Of a DNA stretch of 64,000 nt, positions 18,905-28,113 are shown piece by piece. Under the pieces are notes generated by a model, which searched no databases, had not been told where the DNA came from, and was given only the letters and a program-made list of their open reading frames with translations. Positions within the stretch are counted from its first letter, which is position 1. The number at the start of each line of letters is the position of its first letter. Source of the stretch: Caulobacter sp. 17J80-11 (GTDB lineage: Bacteria; Pseudomonadota; Alphaproteobacteria; Caulobacterales; Caulobacteraceae); NCBI RefSeq assembly GCF_014349105.1, contig NZ_JACSJI010000005.1:124001-188000 (forward strand), written 5' to 3'. Made by a program: the position numbers and the translations under genes.

Positions 18905-19762
18905 TTACGAGAGGGTCTCTATTCGCACGCTTGCGGTCGGTCGCGCCAGCCGTTCGCCCAGCGCCACGATCGGCAGTTCGAAGGCCTTCCAGACGACGCA
19001 GGCCTCGGCCGTCTCGGCCACGCCCTGAACGGCGCGATAGAGCGCGTCGTGCGGGGCCAGCCCCTCGACCATCGCCGCGCCGAACAGGGCGGTCATGAGG
19101 TCGCCGGTGCCGCGTGGGATGTCCGGCAGGCGCGCGTGCGAGGCCAAAAGCGAGGCGCCGCGGTCGACGTAGAGCACCCCGATCTGGTCGTCGTCCTCGA
19201 CCGGCACGGAGGTGACCAGCACCGGCTTGTCCAGGGTGCGGGCGATCTGGGCGATGTCGCGCGGGTAGTCGGCCTCAAGGCCGGTCAGCTGCGACAGTTC
19301 CCACACGTTGGGGGTCAGGATGTCGGCGCGCGGGACCAGGTCGAGCGCAATGGCCTGCGCCACCTCCTCCTTCACATAAAGGCCCTTGTCGGCGTCGCCC
19401 ATGATGGGGTCGACGATCACCGTCAGGCGGGGGCCGTAGGCGCGCGGGTCGCGCGTGGCCTCGCGGGCCCGGTCGATGGCCTCCGCCGCGATCCAAACCT
19501 GTTCGGCCGAGGCGAAGTAGCCGGTGATCAGCACGTCGGTCAGGGCCAGCAGCCCGTTCGCTTCGACGCCCTCGACCACGCCCCGGAAGGTCTGGGCGCC
19601 CACGGCGCCGCCGCCGGGCGGGCCCCAGCCGGGGTGGCGGCCGAACAGCACGGTCGGCGCGACCACGGGGTCGATCTTGAAGGGCGCGAGCGCCAGCGCC
19701 TGGGCCATGCCGCCGACCCGGCTGCCGGCCACGTAGCTGGAGAGGATCAGCGCGAGGGGCAT
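18905..19762 (-). CDS. pdxY: Pyridoxal kinase
   Basis: A 285-residue ribokinase-superfamily enzyme. It phosphorylates pyridoxal in the vitamin B6 salvage pathway. Evidence: ILSSYVAGSRVGG at the N-terminus, GYFASAEQV, VIVDPIMGD.D.GLYV in the centre, PNVWELSQLTG, and the anion-hole motif RGTGDLMTALF with the catalytic Asp. It matches PdxY/PdxK-type kinases better than ThiD. It is likely the first gene of a pair with the serine hydrolase. Confidence 0.9.
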   Translation of the reverse strand: MPLALILSSYVAGSRVGGMAQALALAPFKIDPVVAPTVLFGRHPGWGPPGGGAVGAQTFRGVVEGVEANGLLALTDVLITGYFASAEQVWIAAEAIDRAREATRDPRAYGPRLTVIVDPIMGDADKGLYVKEEVAQAIALDLVPRADILTPNVWELSQLTGLEADYPRDIAQIARTLDKPVLVTSVPVEDDDQIGVLYVDRGASLLASHARLPDIPRGTGDLMTALFGAAMVEGLAPHDALYRAVQGVAETAEACVVWKAFELPIVALGERLARPTASVRIETLS

Positions 19763-19809
19763 GGCTGACAGCTAAGCCGTACCGACCGCGCGCGCCACCC
19801 CGTGTTCGC

Positions 19810-20250
19810 TCAGGCGACCGAATCCAGGGTCATGGTCGCCTGCCGGGTCGTCGGCGCGCCGCGGCCGCGCGGGTCCGGGCCGTGACCGTTCGGGCCGATG
19901 GTGCCGGGCAGCAGGCTGAACACCAGCATGACCACGCCGGCGCCCGGAATGAGGCTGACAAGGACCCAGAAGCCGGAGTTGTCGCTGTCATGCAGCCGCC
20001 GGACGATCAGCGCCAGGCGCGGGATGAACAGGGCCAGGTAGGTCACGACGGCGGCCAGCACCGCCACCGTGAAGGCGACCGACGGTACTTCGCCCTTCTC
20101 CGTCGGGTTCATGATCGTCACGGTCGCCAGGACGGCCAGGAAGGCCATGGCCAGGATCATGATGAACAACTGGAACAGCCAGAATTCCGTGCGGCAGGCC
20201 CGTCCCTGGAAGTCGGCGTAGCGCCGTAGCGGCTTAAACATCAAAGACAT
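19810..20250 (-). CDS. DUF805 membrane protein
   Basis: A 146-residue inner-membrane protein with about three or four helices and the DUF805 signature: FQGRACRTEFWLFQLF at the first helix, then RRLHDSDNSGFWVL before the last. The C-terminal tail is hydrophilic (GPNGHGPDPRGRG). Function unknown. It lies between ahcY, from which a terminator hairpin separates it, and pdxY. Confidence 0.83.
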   Translation of the reverse strand: MSLMFKPLRRYADFQGRACRTEFWLFQLFIMILAMAFLAVLATVTIMNPTEKGEVPSVAFTVAVLAAVVTYLALFIPRLALIVRRLHDSDNSGFWVLVSLIPGAGVVMLVFSLLPGTIGPNGHGPDPRGRGAPTTRQATMTLDSVA

Positions 20251-20329
20251 GCGCCCCTCCCCCGAGCAGCTCGCCGTCTTTCGCTAGCACGCGCGCGGCG
20301 GCCGTCCAACGCATGCACCGGATACGAGA

Positions 20330-20359
20330 AAGGGCGCGGAGGTCTCCCTCCGCGCCCTT
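20330..20359 (-). terminator. Rho-independent terminator of ahcY
   Basis: A perfect 13-bp stem (AAGGGCGCGGAGG at 20330-20342 with its complement at 20347-20359) and a 4-base loop, 22 bases past the ahcY stop. On the minus strand the stem runs into CCCTTTCTC, a short T-rich tail. Confidence 0.8.
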
Positions 20360-20380
20360 CGAAGCTCGCGCCGGCCGCGC

Positions 20381-21817
20381 TCAGTAGCGGTAGTGATCCG
20401 GCTTGAACGGACCTTCCGGCGACACGCCGATGTAGTCGGCCTGGTCCTTGGACATCTTGGTCAGCTTCACGCCCAGCTTGTCGAGGTGCAGGGCCGCGAC
20501 CTTCTCGTCCAGCTTCTTGGGCAGGGTGTAGACCTGGTTCTCGTAGGCCTTGATGTTGGTCCACAGCTCGATCTGGGCCAGCGTCTGGTTGGTGAAGCTG
20601 GCCGACATCACGAACGACGGGTGGCCGGTGGCGTTGCCCAGGTTCACCAGGCGGCCTTCCGACAGCAGGATGATCTTCTTGCCGTCCGGGAACTCCACGT
20701 GGTGGACCTGCGGCTTGATCTCGTCCCACTTGAAGTTGCGCAGGCCTGCGACCTGAATCTCAGAGTCGAAGTGGCCGATGTTGCAGACGATGGCGTTGTT
20801 CTTCATCCGCCGCATGTGGTCGACGGTGATGACGTCCTTGTTGCCGGTGGCGGTGACGAAGATGTCGGCGTGCTCGGCCGCCTCATCCAGGGTCTGGACC
20901 GAATAGCCTTCCATCGCCGCCTGCAGGGCGCAGATCGGGTCGATCTCGGTGACGATCACGCGGGCGCCGCCGTTACGCAGCGAAGCGGCCGAGCCCTTGC
21001 CCACGTCGCCGTAGCCGCAGACCACGGCGACCTTGCCGGCCAGCATCACGTCGGTGCCGCGGCGGATGGCGTCCACCAGGCTCTCGCGGCAGCCGTACAG
21101 GTTGTCGAACTTCGACTTGGTGACGCTGTCGTTGACGTTGATCGCCGGGTACGGCAGCTCGCCCTTGGCGGCCAGCTGGTACAGACGGTGCACGCCGGTC
21201 GTGGTCTCTTCCGACACGCCCTGGATGGCGGCGCGGATGGCCGAATAGAAGCCCGGCTTCTCGGCCAGATAGCGCTTCATCACGGCGAAGAGGGCTTCCT
21301 CCTCGTCGTTCTGCGGATTGTTCAGGATCGACGGATCCTTCTCGGCCTTCGGGCCGAGCACGGTCAACAGGGTGGCGTCGCCGCCGTCGTCCAGGATCAG
21401 GTTCGGGTAGCCGCCGTCGTGCCACTCGAAGATCTTGTGGGCGTATTCCCAGTACTCGTAGAGCGTCTCGCCCTTGATCGCGAACACCGGCGTGCCGGCG
21501 GCGGCGATGGCGGCGGCGGCGTGGTCCTGGGTCGAGAAGATGTTGCACGAGGCCCAGCGCACTTCGGCGCCCAGCGCTTCCAGCGTCTGGATCAACACCG
21601 CCGTCTGGATCGTCATGTGCAGCGATCCGGCGATGCGCGCGCCCTTCAGCGGCTGCGCCTTGCCGTACTCGGCGCGCACCGCCATCAGGCCGGGCATCTC
21701 GGTCTCGGCGATCTCGATCTCCTTGCGACCCCAGTCGGCGAGCGAGATGTCCTTCACGATGTAGTCGGTCACGGCGGTCTCCGGCGCAGTACGGTCCATC
21801 ACGGCGAAATCGGTCAT
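20381..21817 (-). CDS. ahcY: Adenosylhomocysteinase
   Basis: A 478-residue S-adenosylhomocysteine hydrolase. It splits SAH to homocysteine and adenosine, relieving product inhibition of methyltransferases. Evidence: [16 protein letters not shown], the NAD-binding loop [14 protein letters not shown], the active-site segment [13 protein letters not shown], and the C-terminal KPDHYRY that closes over the neighbouring subunit's NAD. GGAG precedes the ATG. Upstream lie a sigma70-like promoter and a perfect 20-bp palindrome; downstream is a strong terminator, so it is probably monocistronic. Confidence 0.97.
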   Translation of the reverse strand: MTDFAVMDRTAPETAVTDYIVKDISLADWGRKEIEIAETEMPGLMAVRAEYGKAQPLKGARIAGSLHMTIQTAVLIQTLEALGAEVRWASCNIFSTQDHAAAAIAAAGTPVFAIKGETLYEYWEYAHKIFEWHDGGYPNLILDDGGDATLLTVLGPKAEKDPSILNNPQNDEEEALFAVMKRYLAEKPGFYSAIRAAIQGVSEETTTGVHRLYQLAAKGELPYPAINVNDSVTKSKFDNLYGCRESLVDAIRRGTDVMLAGKVAVVCGYGDVGKGSAASLRNGGARVIVTEIDPICALQAAMEGYSVQTLDEAAEHADIFVTATGNKDVITVDHMRRMKNNAIVCNIGHFDSEIQVAGLRNFKWDEIKPQVHHVEFPDGKKIILLSEGRLVNLGNATGHPSFVMSASFTNQTLAQIELWTNIKAYENQVYTLPKKLDEKVAALHLDKLGVKLTKMSKDQADYIGVSPEGPFKPDHYRY

Positions 21818-21846
21818 CGCTGTCTCCGCTAATCGGCGTTTCGGGC

Positions 21847-21875
21847 TCTATAGCGGCCGCGGCCGGGACCCGCAA
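21847..21875 (-). promoter_or_regulatory. Candidate sigma70 promoter of ahcY
   Basis: Read on the minus strand: TTGCGG (21875-21870), 17 bases, then TATAGA (21852-21847). This is a good match to -35 and -10 boxes with ideal spacing, about 30 bases before the ahcY start codon. The 20-bp palindrome begins 5 bases upstream of the -35 box. Not experimentally supported. Confidence 0.55.
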
Positions 21876-21880
21876 TCGGG

Positions 21881-21900
21881 ATATAAAGATATCTTTATAT
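21881..21900. promoter_or_regulatory. Perfect 20-bp palindrome, candidate SAH-responsive operator
   Basis: ATATAAAGATATCTTTATAT is a perfect inverted repeat, and strikingly AT-only apart from two G/C pairs in very GC-rich DNA. It lies 64 bases upstream of ahcY and 116 bases upstream of the divergent amidohydrolase gene. Its form and position suit an ArsR-type repressor site such as that of SahR, which controls SAH recycling in proteobacteria. The exact consensus for this lineage is from memory and not verified. Confidence 0.7.
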
Positions 21901-22015
21901 GATTGTTCCGAGCGCCCGCAGTGCGAGGCGTGGGTTCAGTTGGACGCCAAACCGTCTTTCGCATTTCGCCAGCCGCGCTAGTCTCCCGCAAAACAATACG
22001 TCGAGGGGGAGTCCC

Positions 22016-23350
22016 ATGAAGTTGTCCGCCCGCGCGGCCTGCGCCGCCGCGATCGCCGCCGTCCTGTCTGTCGCGGCCGGCGCCGCCAGCGCCGCCGACC
22101 AGCTGACCATCGTCCAGGCCGGCAAGCTGCTGGACCGTCCGGGCCAGGCGCCGCGCACCAACGCTTCGGTGCTGATCCGCAACGGCAAGATCGAGGCTGT
22201 GCGCGACGGCTTCGTCGGGCCCGAGGCCTTCGGCGCCGACGCGGCCTCGGTGCAGATCGTCGACCTGAAGGACCGCTTCGTCCTGCCGGGCCTGATCGAC
22301 AGCCACGTGCACCTGACCTCCGACCGCGCTGGCGCCGAGGGCCAGCTGGCCAGCGTCACCGACTCGGTGGCCGACTTCGCCTACGAGGCGGCCTGGAACG
22401 GCCAGAAGACGCTCGCCGCAGGCTTCACGACCGTGCGCAATCTCGGCGACGAGGACGGCGTGACCCTGGCGCTGCGCGACGCGGTCGCCGCCGGCCGGAT
22501 CGCCGGCCCGCGCATCGTCGACGCCGCCACCCCGATCTCGACCACCTCGGGCCACATGGACGGCCGGCTCGGCTTCAAGGACGACTTCTACGAGGCCATT
22601 CCGCACGACAACGTCTGCGACGGGCCGGAAAGCTGCCGCGAGGCGGTGCGCCTGCAGATCGGCCGCGGCGCCGACGTGATCAAGATCGCCACCACCGGCG
22701 GCGTGAACAGCCGGCTCGGCGCGGGCCTGGGCGCTCAGATGTTCGACGACGAGGCCAAGGCTCTGATCGAGACCGCGCACCTCTACGGCAAGAAGGTCGC
22801 TGTCCACGCCCACGGCGCCGACGGCATCAAGCTGGCCCTGCGCTACGGCGCGGACTCCATCGAGCACGGCACCCTGATGGACGAGGAGAGCGTGAAGCTG
22901 TTCCTCAAGACCGGCGCCTACTACGTGCCGACCCTGTCGACCGTGAACGGCTACAAGGAACGCCTGGCCAAGGATCCGAACGCCTATGCGCCGGAGGTGA
23001 AGGCCAAGATCGAATGGCGCATCGGCATCACCGGCAAGTCGCTGAAGCTGGCCCACGACCGCGGCGTGAAGATCGCCTTCGGCACCGACGCCGGCGTCTC
23101 CAAGCACGGCCGCAACGCCGACGAATTCGAGCTGCTGGTCCAGTACGGCCTGACCTCGTCGGAGGCCATCCAGGCCGCCACCACCAACGCCGCCGACCTG
23201 CTGGGCCTGTCCTCCGAGATCGGCTCGCTGGAGCCGGGCAAGCGCGCCGACCTCATCGCGGTGGCCGGCGACCCGTTGGCCGACGTGAAGGTGCTGAAGT
23301 CGGTCGGCTTCGTCATGAAGGACGGCAAGGTGTTCAAGGACGCGCGGTAG
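22016..23350 (+). CDS. Secreted metal-dependent amidohydrolase (Xaa-Pro dipeptidase-like)
   Basis: A 444-residue amidohydrolase with signal peptide (MKLSARAACAAAIAAVLSVA, cleavage near ASAA). Metal-site motifs in order: HVHL near 96, the carboxylated Lys in DVIKIATTGG, HAHG, IEHG, and FGTDAG near 365. This is the layout of periplasmic peptidases of the Xaa-Pro dipeptidase or Cc2672/Sgx9359b type, described from Caulobacter as cleaving dipeptides ending in Arg or Lys. The substrate here is inferred only. GAGGGGGAG precedes the ATG. It is divergent from ahcY. Confidence 0.87.
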   Translation: MKLSARAACAAAIAAVLSVAAGAASAADQLTIVQAGKLLDRPGQAPRTNASVLIRNGKIEAVRDGFVGPEAFGADAASVQIVDLKDRFVLPGLIDSHVHLTSDRAGAEGQLASVTDSVADFAYEAAWNGQKTLAAGFTTVRNLGDEDGVTLALRDAVAAGRIAGPRIVDAATPISTTSGHMDGRLGFKDDFYEAIPHDNVCDGPESCREAVRLQIGRGADVIKIATTGGVNSRLGAGLGAQMFDDEAKALIETAHLYGKKVAVHAHGADGIKLALRYGADSIEHGTLMDEESVKLFLKTGAYYVPTLSTVNGYKERLAKDPNAYAPEVKAKIEWRIGITGKSLKLAHDRGVKIAFGTDAGVSKHGRNADEFELLVQYGLTSSEAIQAATTNAADLLGLSSEIGSLEPGKRADLIAVAGDPLADVKVLKSVGFVMKDGKVFKDAR

Positions 23351-23375
23351 GCGCGTCCTTTCCCCACTCTGGGAT

Positions 23376-23516
23376 CGTCATCCCGGCCGCAGCGGAGCGA
23401 AGCGCAGCGGAGAGCCGGGACCCAGCAAGCGCCGCGCTTGTTGCGGGCCGGCTTCGCAGTGTTGATGTCGAGCTTGCTGGGTCCCGGATAAGCGCTGCGC
23501 GCTTTCCGGGATGACG
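23376..23516. repeat. Intergenic palindromic repeat (TCATCCCGG type)
   Basis: A nested inverted repeat fills the gap between the convergent amidohydrolase and rarD genes. Outer arms are CGTCATCCCGG (23376-23386) and CCGGGATGACG (23506-23516). Inner arms are CCGGGACCCAGCAAG (23415-23429) and its exact complement (23473-23487). This resembles the long dispersed palindromes common between convergent genes in alphaproteobacteria. It may terminate transcription from both sides. Confidence 0.8.
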
Positions 23517-23529
23517 GTTGGAGGGGCAG

Positions 23530-24492
23530 TTACGCCGCCGGCCGTCCCGTCGCCGGTTCTGCTTCGGCCGCCCCCTCCGCCTCGATCGCCGCCGCCGCCA
23601 GCTTGCGTTCGCGCACCTTGCGCCAGGCGCCGAAGGCGAACACGCCCGCGCCCAGCCAGATGAAGGCGAAGGACACGCCCCGCAGCCAGTCGAAGCGCTC
23701 GCCCTGGCTGACGCCGATGAAGAAGCTGATGGTCGGCGCCAGGAACTGCAGGAAGCCCATGGTCGACAGCGGCATGCGCCGGGCCGCCCAGCTGAACAGC
23801 ACCAGCGGGAACACCGTCATCGGCCCGGCCAGGCTGAGCCAGAAGGCGGCCGAGGCGCTGCGGGTGAAGTGGCCCTGGCCCGAGCCTTCCAGCCAGGCGA
23901 GGTAAAGCGCGCCGGGCAGGGTCAGCAGCAGGCACTCGACGAACAGGCCGGTCTGGGCCTCGGCCGACACCTTCTTGCGGATCACGCCGTAGGCGGCGAA
24001 CGAGACCGCGAGCGTCAGGGACACCCAGGGCAGGTGGCCCAGCGCCACGCCCTGGAACACCACGCCGACCGCCGCCAGGCCGATGGCGGCCCGACCGAAG
24101 CGGTCGATCCGTTCCCGGAACATCCAGGCGCCCAGCGCCATGTTGAGCAGCGGGTTGAGGTAGTAGCCGAGGCTGGTCTCCAGCGTGCGGCCGGAGTTCA
24201 CCGCCCACACGAACAGGGTCCAGTTGATGGCGATCAGCACGGTGGAGACGGCCAGCAGACCGACCACGCGCGGGGTCTTCAGCACCCGGACGACCTGCGG
24301 GCCCTGCCTGGCCAGCACGACCAGCAGGCCGGCCCACAGCACCGACCAGACGGCGCGGTGGCCCATGATCTCCCAGGCGTCGGCGCCGGCCCGGCCCATC
24401 GGCTGGTAGACCAGCGGCGCCAGGCCCCAGAGCGCGTAGCAGGCGACGCCGGCGACCAGCGCCGTGCGCGCCTGCGCGTGCTCGTCGCTCAC
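23530..24492 (-). CDS. rarD: RarD-like EamA transporter
   Basis: A 320-residue inner-membrane protein with about ten helices of the drug/metabolite transporter superfamily. RarD-type features are the opening GVACYALWGLAPLVYQPM, the HRAVWSVLWAG segment, and INWTLFVWAVNSGRTLETSLGYYLNPLLN. The substrate is unknown, despite the historical chloramphenicol-sensitivity name. The start overlaps the asd stop by 4 bases (ATGA), so it is translationally coupled to an amino-acid biosynthetic gene. Confidence 0.88.
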   Translation of the reverse strand: MSDEHAQARTALVAGVACYALWGLAPLVYQPMGRAGADAWEIMGHRAVWSVLWAGLLVVLARQGPQVVRVLKTPRVVGLLAVSTVLIAINWTLFVWAVNSGRTLETSLGYYLNPLLNMALGAWMFRERIDRFGRAAIGLAAVGVVFQGVALGHLPWVSLTLAVSFAAYGVIRKKVSAEAQTGLFVECLLLTLPGALYLAWLEGSGQGHFTRSASAAFWLSLAGPMTVFPLVLFSWAARRMPLSTMGFLQFLAPTISFFIGVSQGERFDWLRGVSFAFIWLGAGVFAFGAWRKVRERKLAAAAIEAEGAAEAEPATGRPAA

Positions 24493-25517
24493 GCCGTCGC
24501 CCGGTTGAGCAGGCCGCGCTCGTGGGCGAGCTCGGCGATCTGCACGGCGTTCAGCGCCGCGCCCTTGCGCAGGTTGTCGGCGACGACCCAGAGGTTCAGG
24601 CCGTTTTCGATGGTCGGATCCTTGCGGATGCGGCTGACGTAGACCGGGAACTCGCCCTGGGCTTCCTTGGGCGTGACGTAGCCGCCGTCCTCGCGCTTAT
24701 CGATCACCACCACGCCCGGCGCGGCGCGCAGGATGTCGCGCGCCTCGTCCTCGTCCAGCGGCTTGGCGAACTCTAGGTTCACCGCCTCGGAGTGGCCGAC
24801 GAACACCGGCACGCGCACGCAGGTGGCGGTCACCTGGATCGACGGATCGAGGATCTTCTGGGTCTCGACCGCCATCTTCCACTCTTCCTTGGTGGAGCCG
24901 TCGTCCATGAAGACGTCGATGTGCGGGATGACGTTGAAGGCGATCTGCTTGGTGAACTTCTTGGGCGGCGGGGCGCCCAGGACGAACACGCCCTTGGTCT
25001 GGTCCCACAGCTCGTCCATGCCGGCTTTGCCCGCGCCGGACACCGACTGGTAGGTCGACACCACCACCCGCTTGATCGGGGCGACGTCGTGCAGCGGCTT
25101 CAGCGCCACCACCAGCTGGGCGGTCGAGCAGTTCGGGTTGGCGATGATGTTCTTGCGGTAGCTGTCCTCGATCGCGTCGGGGTTCACCTCCGGCACGATC
25201 AGCGGCACGTCCGGGTCCATGCGGAAGGCCGAGGAGTTGTCGATCACCAGCGGGCCCTGGGCGCCGATCTTTTCAGACCAGGCGCGGCTGACGTCGCCGC
25301 CGGCGCTCATCAGGACGAGGTCGACCTTGGAGAAATCGAACTGCTCGATGTCCTGGCATTTGAGGATTTTCTCGCCGAACGAGACCTCGACGCCCAGCGA
25401 GCGGCGCGAGGCCACGGCGTGGATTTCGGAGACCGGGAATTCCAGCTCCTCGAGGATGTTCATCATTTCCCGGCCGACATTGCCGGTGGCGCCCACGACG
25501 GCGACCCGATAGCCCAT
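24489..25517 (-). CDS. asd: Aspartate-semialdehyde dehydrogenase
   Basis: A 342-residue NADPH-dependent enzyme. It reduces aspartyl phosphate to the semialdehyde, a branch point to lysine, threonine and methionine. Evidence: GATGNVGREMMNIL at the N-terminus, SAGGDVSRAW, catalytic Cys130 in ANPNCSTAQL, and a late RVPVFVGHSEAVNLE with the active-site His. GGAG lies just before the ATG. Confidence 0.96.
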   Translation of the reverse strand: MGYRVAVVGATGNVGREMMNILEELEFPVSEIHAVASRRSLGVEVSFGEKILKCQDIEQFDFSKVDLVLMSAGGDVSRAWSEKIGAQGPLVIDNSSAFRMDPDVPLIVPEVNPDAIEDSYRKNIIANPNCSTAQLVVALKPLHDVAPIKRVVVSTYQSVSGAGKAGMDELWDQTKGVFVLGAPPPKKFTKQIAFNVIPHIDVFMDDGSTKEEWKMAVETQKILDPSIQVTATCVRVPVFVGHSEAVNLEFAKPLDEDEARDILRAAPGVVVIDKREDGGYVTPKEAQGEFPVYVSRIRKDPTIENGLNLWVVADNLRKGAALNAVQIAELAHERGLLNRATA

Positions 25518-25601
25518 GGAAGGCTCCTGAAAAGGCGAGAGGGCCGCGGGGAGGTGCGGCCGAGGTCCATTTAGGACTACGCGTGGCGCGCGAAAAGCGG
25601 G

Positions 25602-26081
25602 TCAGGGCCTCGGGCGGTAGAAATAGTCATAGCGGGGGCTCCAGGTGGCCCCGCCGTCGCGCGAGACGTCGGACCATTGGCGCAGGCCGCCGTCGGACAG
25701 CGGTTGCAGGCGCATGACGATCAGCAGGTCGCTCTGGCCGGGGCGGGGCTGGCTCGTGTGCAACTCCATCGCCTCGCCGGTCCAGCTGCCGGCGAACGCC
25801 CGGGCGGCCCCGGTCGAGCCGGCCCCGAACTGCCGCCACTGGCCGGCCGCCTTGTCCCAGGCGTTCAGGCTGCCGCCGACGAAGCCGTCCGGGCTGTGGA
25901 ACTCCTCGCGCACGGCGCAGCCTTCCCAGGCCGGCTCGACCACGCTTTCGCCGGCGATCGCGCCGGTCCTGGCGTCGATCACGGTCCAGCGGCCGATCCA
26001 GAAGTCGAGCTGCCGGTGCTCGGGGGCGGAGCAGGCGGGAGAGGCGGCGACCGTGGCGGCCAGGAGCAGGGCGTCCAGCAT
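25602..26081 (-). CDS. Exported DUF1579-like protein
   Basis: A 159-residue protein with a short N-terminal hydrophobic leader (MLDALLLAATVAAS) and a mature beta-rich domain opening LDFWIGRWTV, then WEGCAVREEF, GGSLNAWDKAAGQW and YDYFYRP. The pattern suits the DUF1579/lipocalin-like group. No function can be assigned. It stands alone on the minus strand between asd and the divergent trpF; the trpF side has a 134-base gap with nothing recognisable. Confidence 0.62.
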   Translation of the reverse strand: MLDALLLAATVAASPACSAPEHRQLDFWIGRWTVIDARTGAIAGESVVEPAWEGCAVREEFHSPDGFVGGSLNAWDKAAGQWRQFGAGSTGAARAFAGSWTGEAMELHTSQPRPGQSDLLIVMRLQPLSDGGLRQWSDVSRDGGATWSPRYDYFYRPRP

Positions 26082-26215
26082 GGCGGGACGCTGGAGCGCC
26101 GTGACTCCGCCGGCAAGGCTGTTGCGGCGAAGGCCGACGTCGCGCGGCGAAACCGCAGGGCGCTCCGTCCGGGATCGGCCTTGACGAAGGCGCGATCGAG
26201 GGACACGAGGCGCGG

Positions 26216-26860
26216 ATGACCCTCGCCAAGATCTGCGGCCTGTCCACGCCGGAAGCCGTCCGCGCCGCCGTGGACGGCCGCGCCGCGCACCTCGGCTTCG
26301 TGTTCTTTCCGAAGAGTCCGCGCAACGTCGCGCCCGAGGTCGCCGCCCGCCTGGTCGAGCCGGTGCGCCAGCGCGGCGGCGTAAAGGTGGTGGCCGTCAT
26401 GGTCGACCCTTCCGACGCCGAGGTCGACGCGGTGGCGCGGGCCCTGCGCCCCGACCTGATCCAGCTACACGGGGCCGAGAAGCCGCCGCGGGCGCGCGAG
26501 ATCGCGGCCCGGTCCGGGGCGGGGATCGTCAAGGCCCTGTCCGTCTCCGACAGCTCCGACGTCGAGGCGGCGCGCGCCTACCAGCCGGTGGTCGAGCACC
26601 TGATGTTCGACGCCAGGCCGCCCAAGGACTCCGACCTGCCGGGCGGGGTGGGGGCGCGGTTCGACTGGACCATCCTGTCGGGGCGCCGGTTCGACCGGCC
26701 GTGGTTCCTGGCCGGCGGGCTGGATCCCTGGAACGTCGCCGAAGCCGTGAAGGCGTCCGGCGCGCCGATGGTGGACGTTTCCTCTGGCGTGGAGCGTGGG
26801 CCGGGCTTAAAAGACCCGCTTCTGATCAAGGCTTTCCTCGAAGCCGTGGGTCGGATCTGA
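26216..26860 (+). CDS. trpF: Phosphoribosylanthranilate isomerase
   Basis: A 214-residue TIM-barrel enzyme for the third step of tryptophan synthesis. Evidence: the N-terminal [12 protein letters not shown] with the catalytic Cys7, [22 protein letters not shown], and the late phosphate-binding segments [11 protein letters not shown] and [15 protein letters not shown]. It leads the block trpF-trpB-trpA-accD-folC, an order well known in alphaproteobacteria. Confidence 0.96.
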   Translation: MTLAKICGLSTPEAVRAAVDGRAAHLGFVFFPKSPRNVAPEVAARLVEPVRQRGGVKVVAVMVDPSDAEVDAVARALRPDLIQLHGAEKPPRAREIAARSGAGIVKALSVSDSSDVEAARAYQPVVEHLMFDARPPKDSDLPGGVGARFDWTILSGRRFDRPWFLAGGLDPWNVAEAVKASGAPMVDVSSGVERGPGLKDPLLIKAFLEAVGRI

Positions 26861-26898
26861 GCATCGCTCGGGCGGGGGCGCCCAGGACGAGAGACCGC

Positions 26899-28113
26899 GT
26901 GAACGCATCGCTATCGAACGCCTACGCCTGGCCGGACGCTGACGGCCGGTTCGGCGACTACGGCGGCCGTTACGTCGCCGAGACCCTGATGCCGCTGGTG
27001 CTGGAGCTGGACCGCGCCTACGCGGCGGCCAAGGCCGACCCGGCGTTCCAGGCCGAACTGGACGGCTTCCTGACCCACTATGTGGGCCGGCCGAGTCCGC
27101 TGTACTTCGCCGAGCGCCTGACCGAGCACTTCGGCGGGGCGAAAATTTACTTCAAGCGCGACGAGCTCAATCACACCGGCGCGCACAAGATCAACAACTG
27201 CATGGGCCAGATCCTGCTGGCCCGCCGCATGGGCAAGACCCGCATCATCGCCGAGACCGGGGCCGGCCAGCACGGGGTGGCCACCGCCACCGTCTGCGCC
27301 CGCTTCGGCCTGCCCTGCGTGGTCTACATGGGCGCCACCGACGTCGAGCGGCAGAAGCCCAACGTCTTCCGCATGCGCCTGCTCGGCGCGGAAGTGATCC
27401 CCGTCACCTCGGGCACCGGCACCCTCAAGGACGCCATGAACGAGGCCATGCGCGACTGGGTGACCAACGTCGCCGACACCTTCTACATCATCGGCACCGC
27501 CGCCGGCCCGCACCCCTATCCGGCCATGGTCCGCGACTTCCAGACGGTGATCGGCCGCGAGGTGAAGCAGCAGATCATGGAAGCGGAAGGTCGCCTGCCC
27601 GACGCCGTGGTGGCCTGCATCGGCGGGGGCTCCAACGCCATCGGCCTGTTTCACCCGTTCATCGAGGACGAGGGCGTGCGCCTGATCGGGGTCGAGGCCG
27701 CCGGCCACGGCATCGACACCGGCGCCCACGCCGCCTCGCTGAAGGGGGGCCGCCCGGGCGTGCTGCACGGCAACAAGACCTACCTGCTGCAGGACCCCGA
27801 CGGCCAGATCATCGACGCCCACTCGATTTCCGCCGGCCTGGACTATCCGGGCATCGGGCCGGAGCACGCGCACCTGAACGACATCGGCCGGGCCGAGTAC
27901 GTGTCGGCCACCGACACCGAGGCGCTGGAGGCCTTCCAGCTGTGCGCCTCGCTCGAGGGCATCATCCCCGCGCTCGAGCCGTCGCACGCCATCGCCCGTG
28001 TCGGCGAGGTCGCCCGCGAGATCGGCAAGGACGGCGTGGTGGTGCTGATGATGTCCGGCCGTGGCGACAAGGACATCTTCACCGTGGCCGACGCGCTGGG
28101 GACCAAGCTTTGA
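26899..28113 (+). CDS. trpB: Tryptophan synthase beta subunit
   Basis: A 404-residue PLP enzyme that condenses indole with serine. The Schiff-base Lys97 is in HTGAHKINN, followed by [12 protein letters not shown], phosphate-binding GGGSNAIG and a late SGRGDKD. The GTG at 26899 gives the family's normal length. An upstream in-frame extension into trpF has no homology. The stop overlaps the trpA start. Confidence 0.97.
   Translation: MNASLSNAYAWPDADGRFGDYGGRYVAETLMPLVLELDRAYAAAKADPAFQAELDGFLTHYVGRPSPLYFAERLTEHFGGAKIYFKRDELNHTGAHKINNCMGQILLARRMGKTRIIAETGAGQHGVATATVCARFGLPCVVYMGATDVERQKPNVFRMRLLGAEVIPVTSGTGTLKDAMNEAMRDWVTNVADTFYIIGTAAGPHPYPAMVRDFQTVIGREVKQQIMEAEGRLPDAVVACIGGGSNAIGLFHPFIEDEGVRLIGVEAAGHGIDTGAHAASLKGGRPGVLHGNKTYLLQDPDGQIIDAHSISAGLDYPGIGPEHAHLNDIGRAEYVSATDTEALEAFQLCASLEGIIPALEPSHAIARVGEVAREIGKDGVVVLMMSGRGDKDIFTVADALGTKL

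Noticed and set aside
15201-19028. A 1275-codon plus-strand frame running through the M61, MFS and antisense hydrolase regions.
   Set aside because: It is Arg/Gly/Pro-rich and crosses three well-supported genes on both strands. It is a shadow of their codon bias.
21818-21880. A possible SAH or SAM riboswitch in the ahcY leader.
   Set aside because: The leader is only about 60 bases, and I see no conserved pseudoknot arms of those riboswitches; a promoter fits the space.
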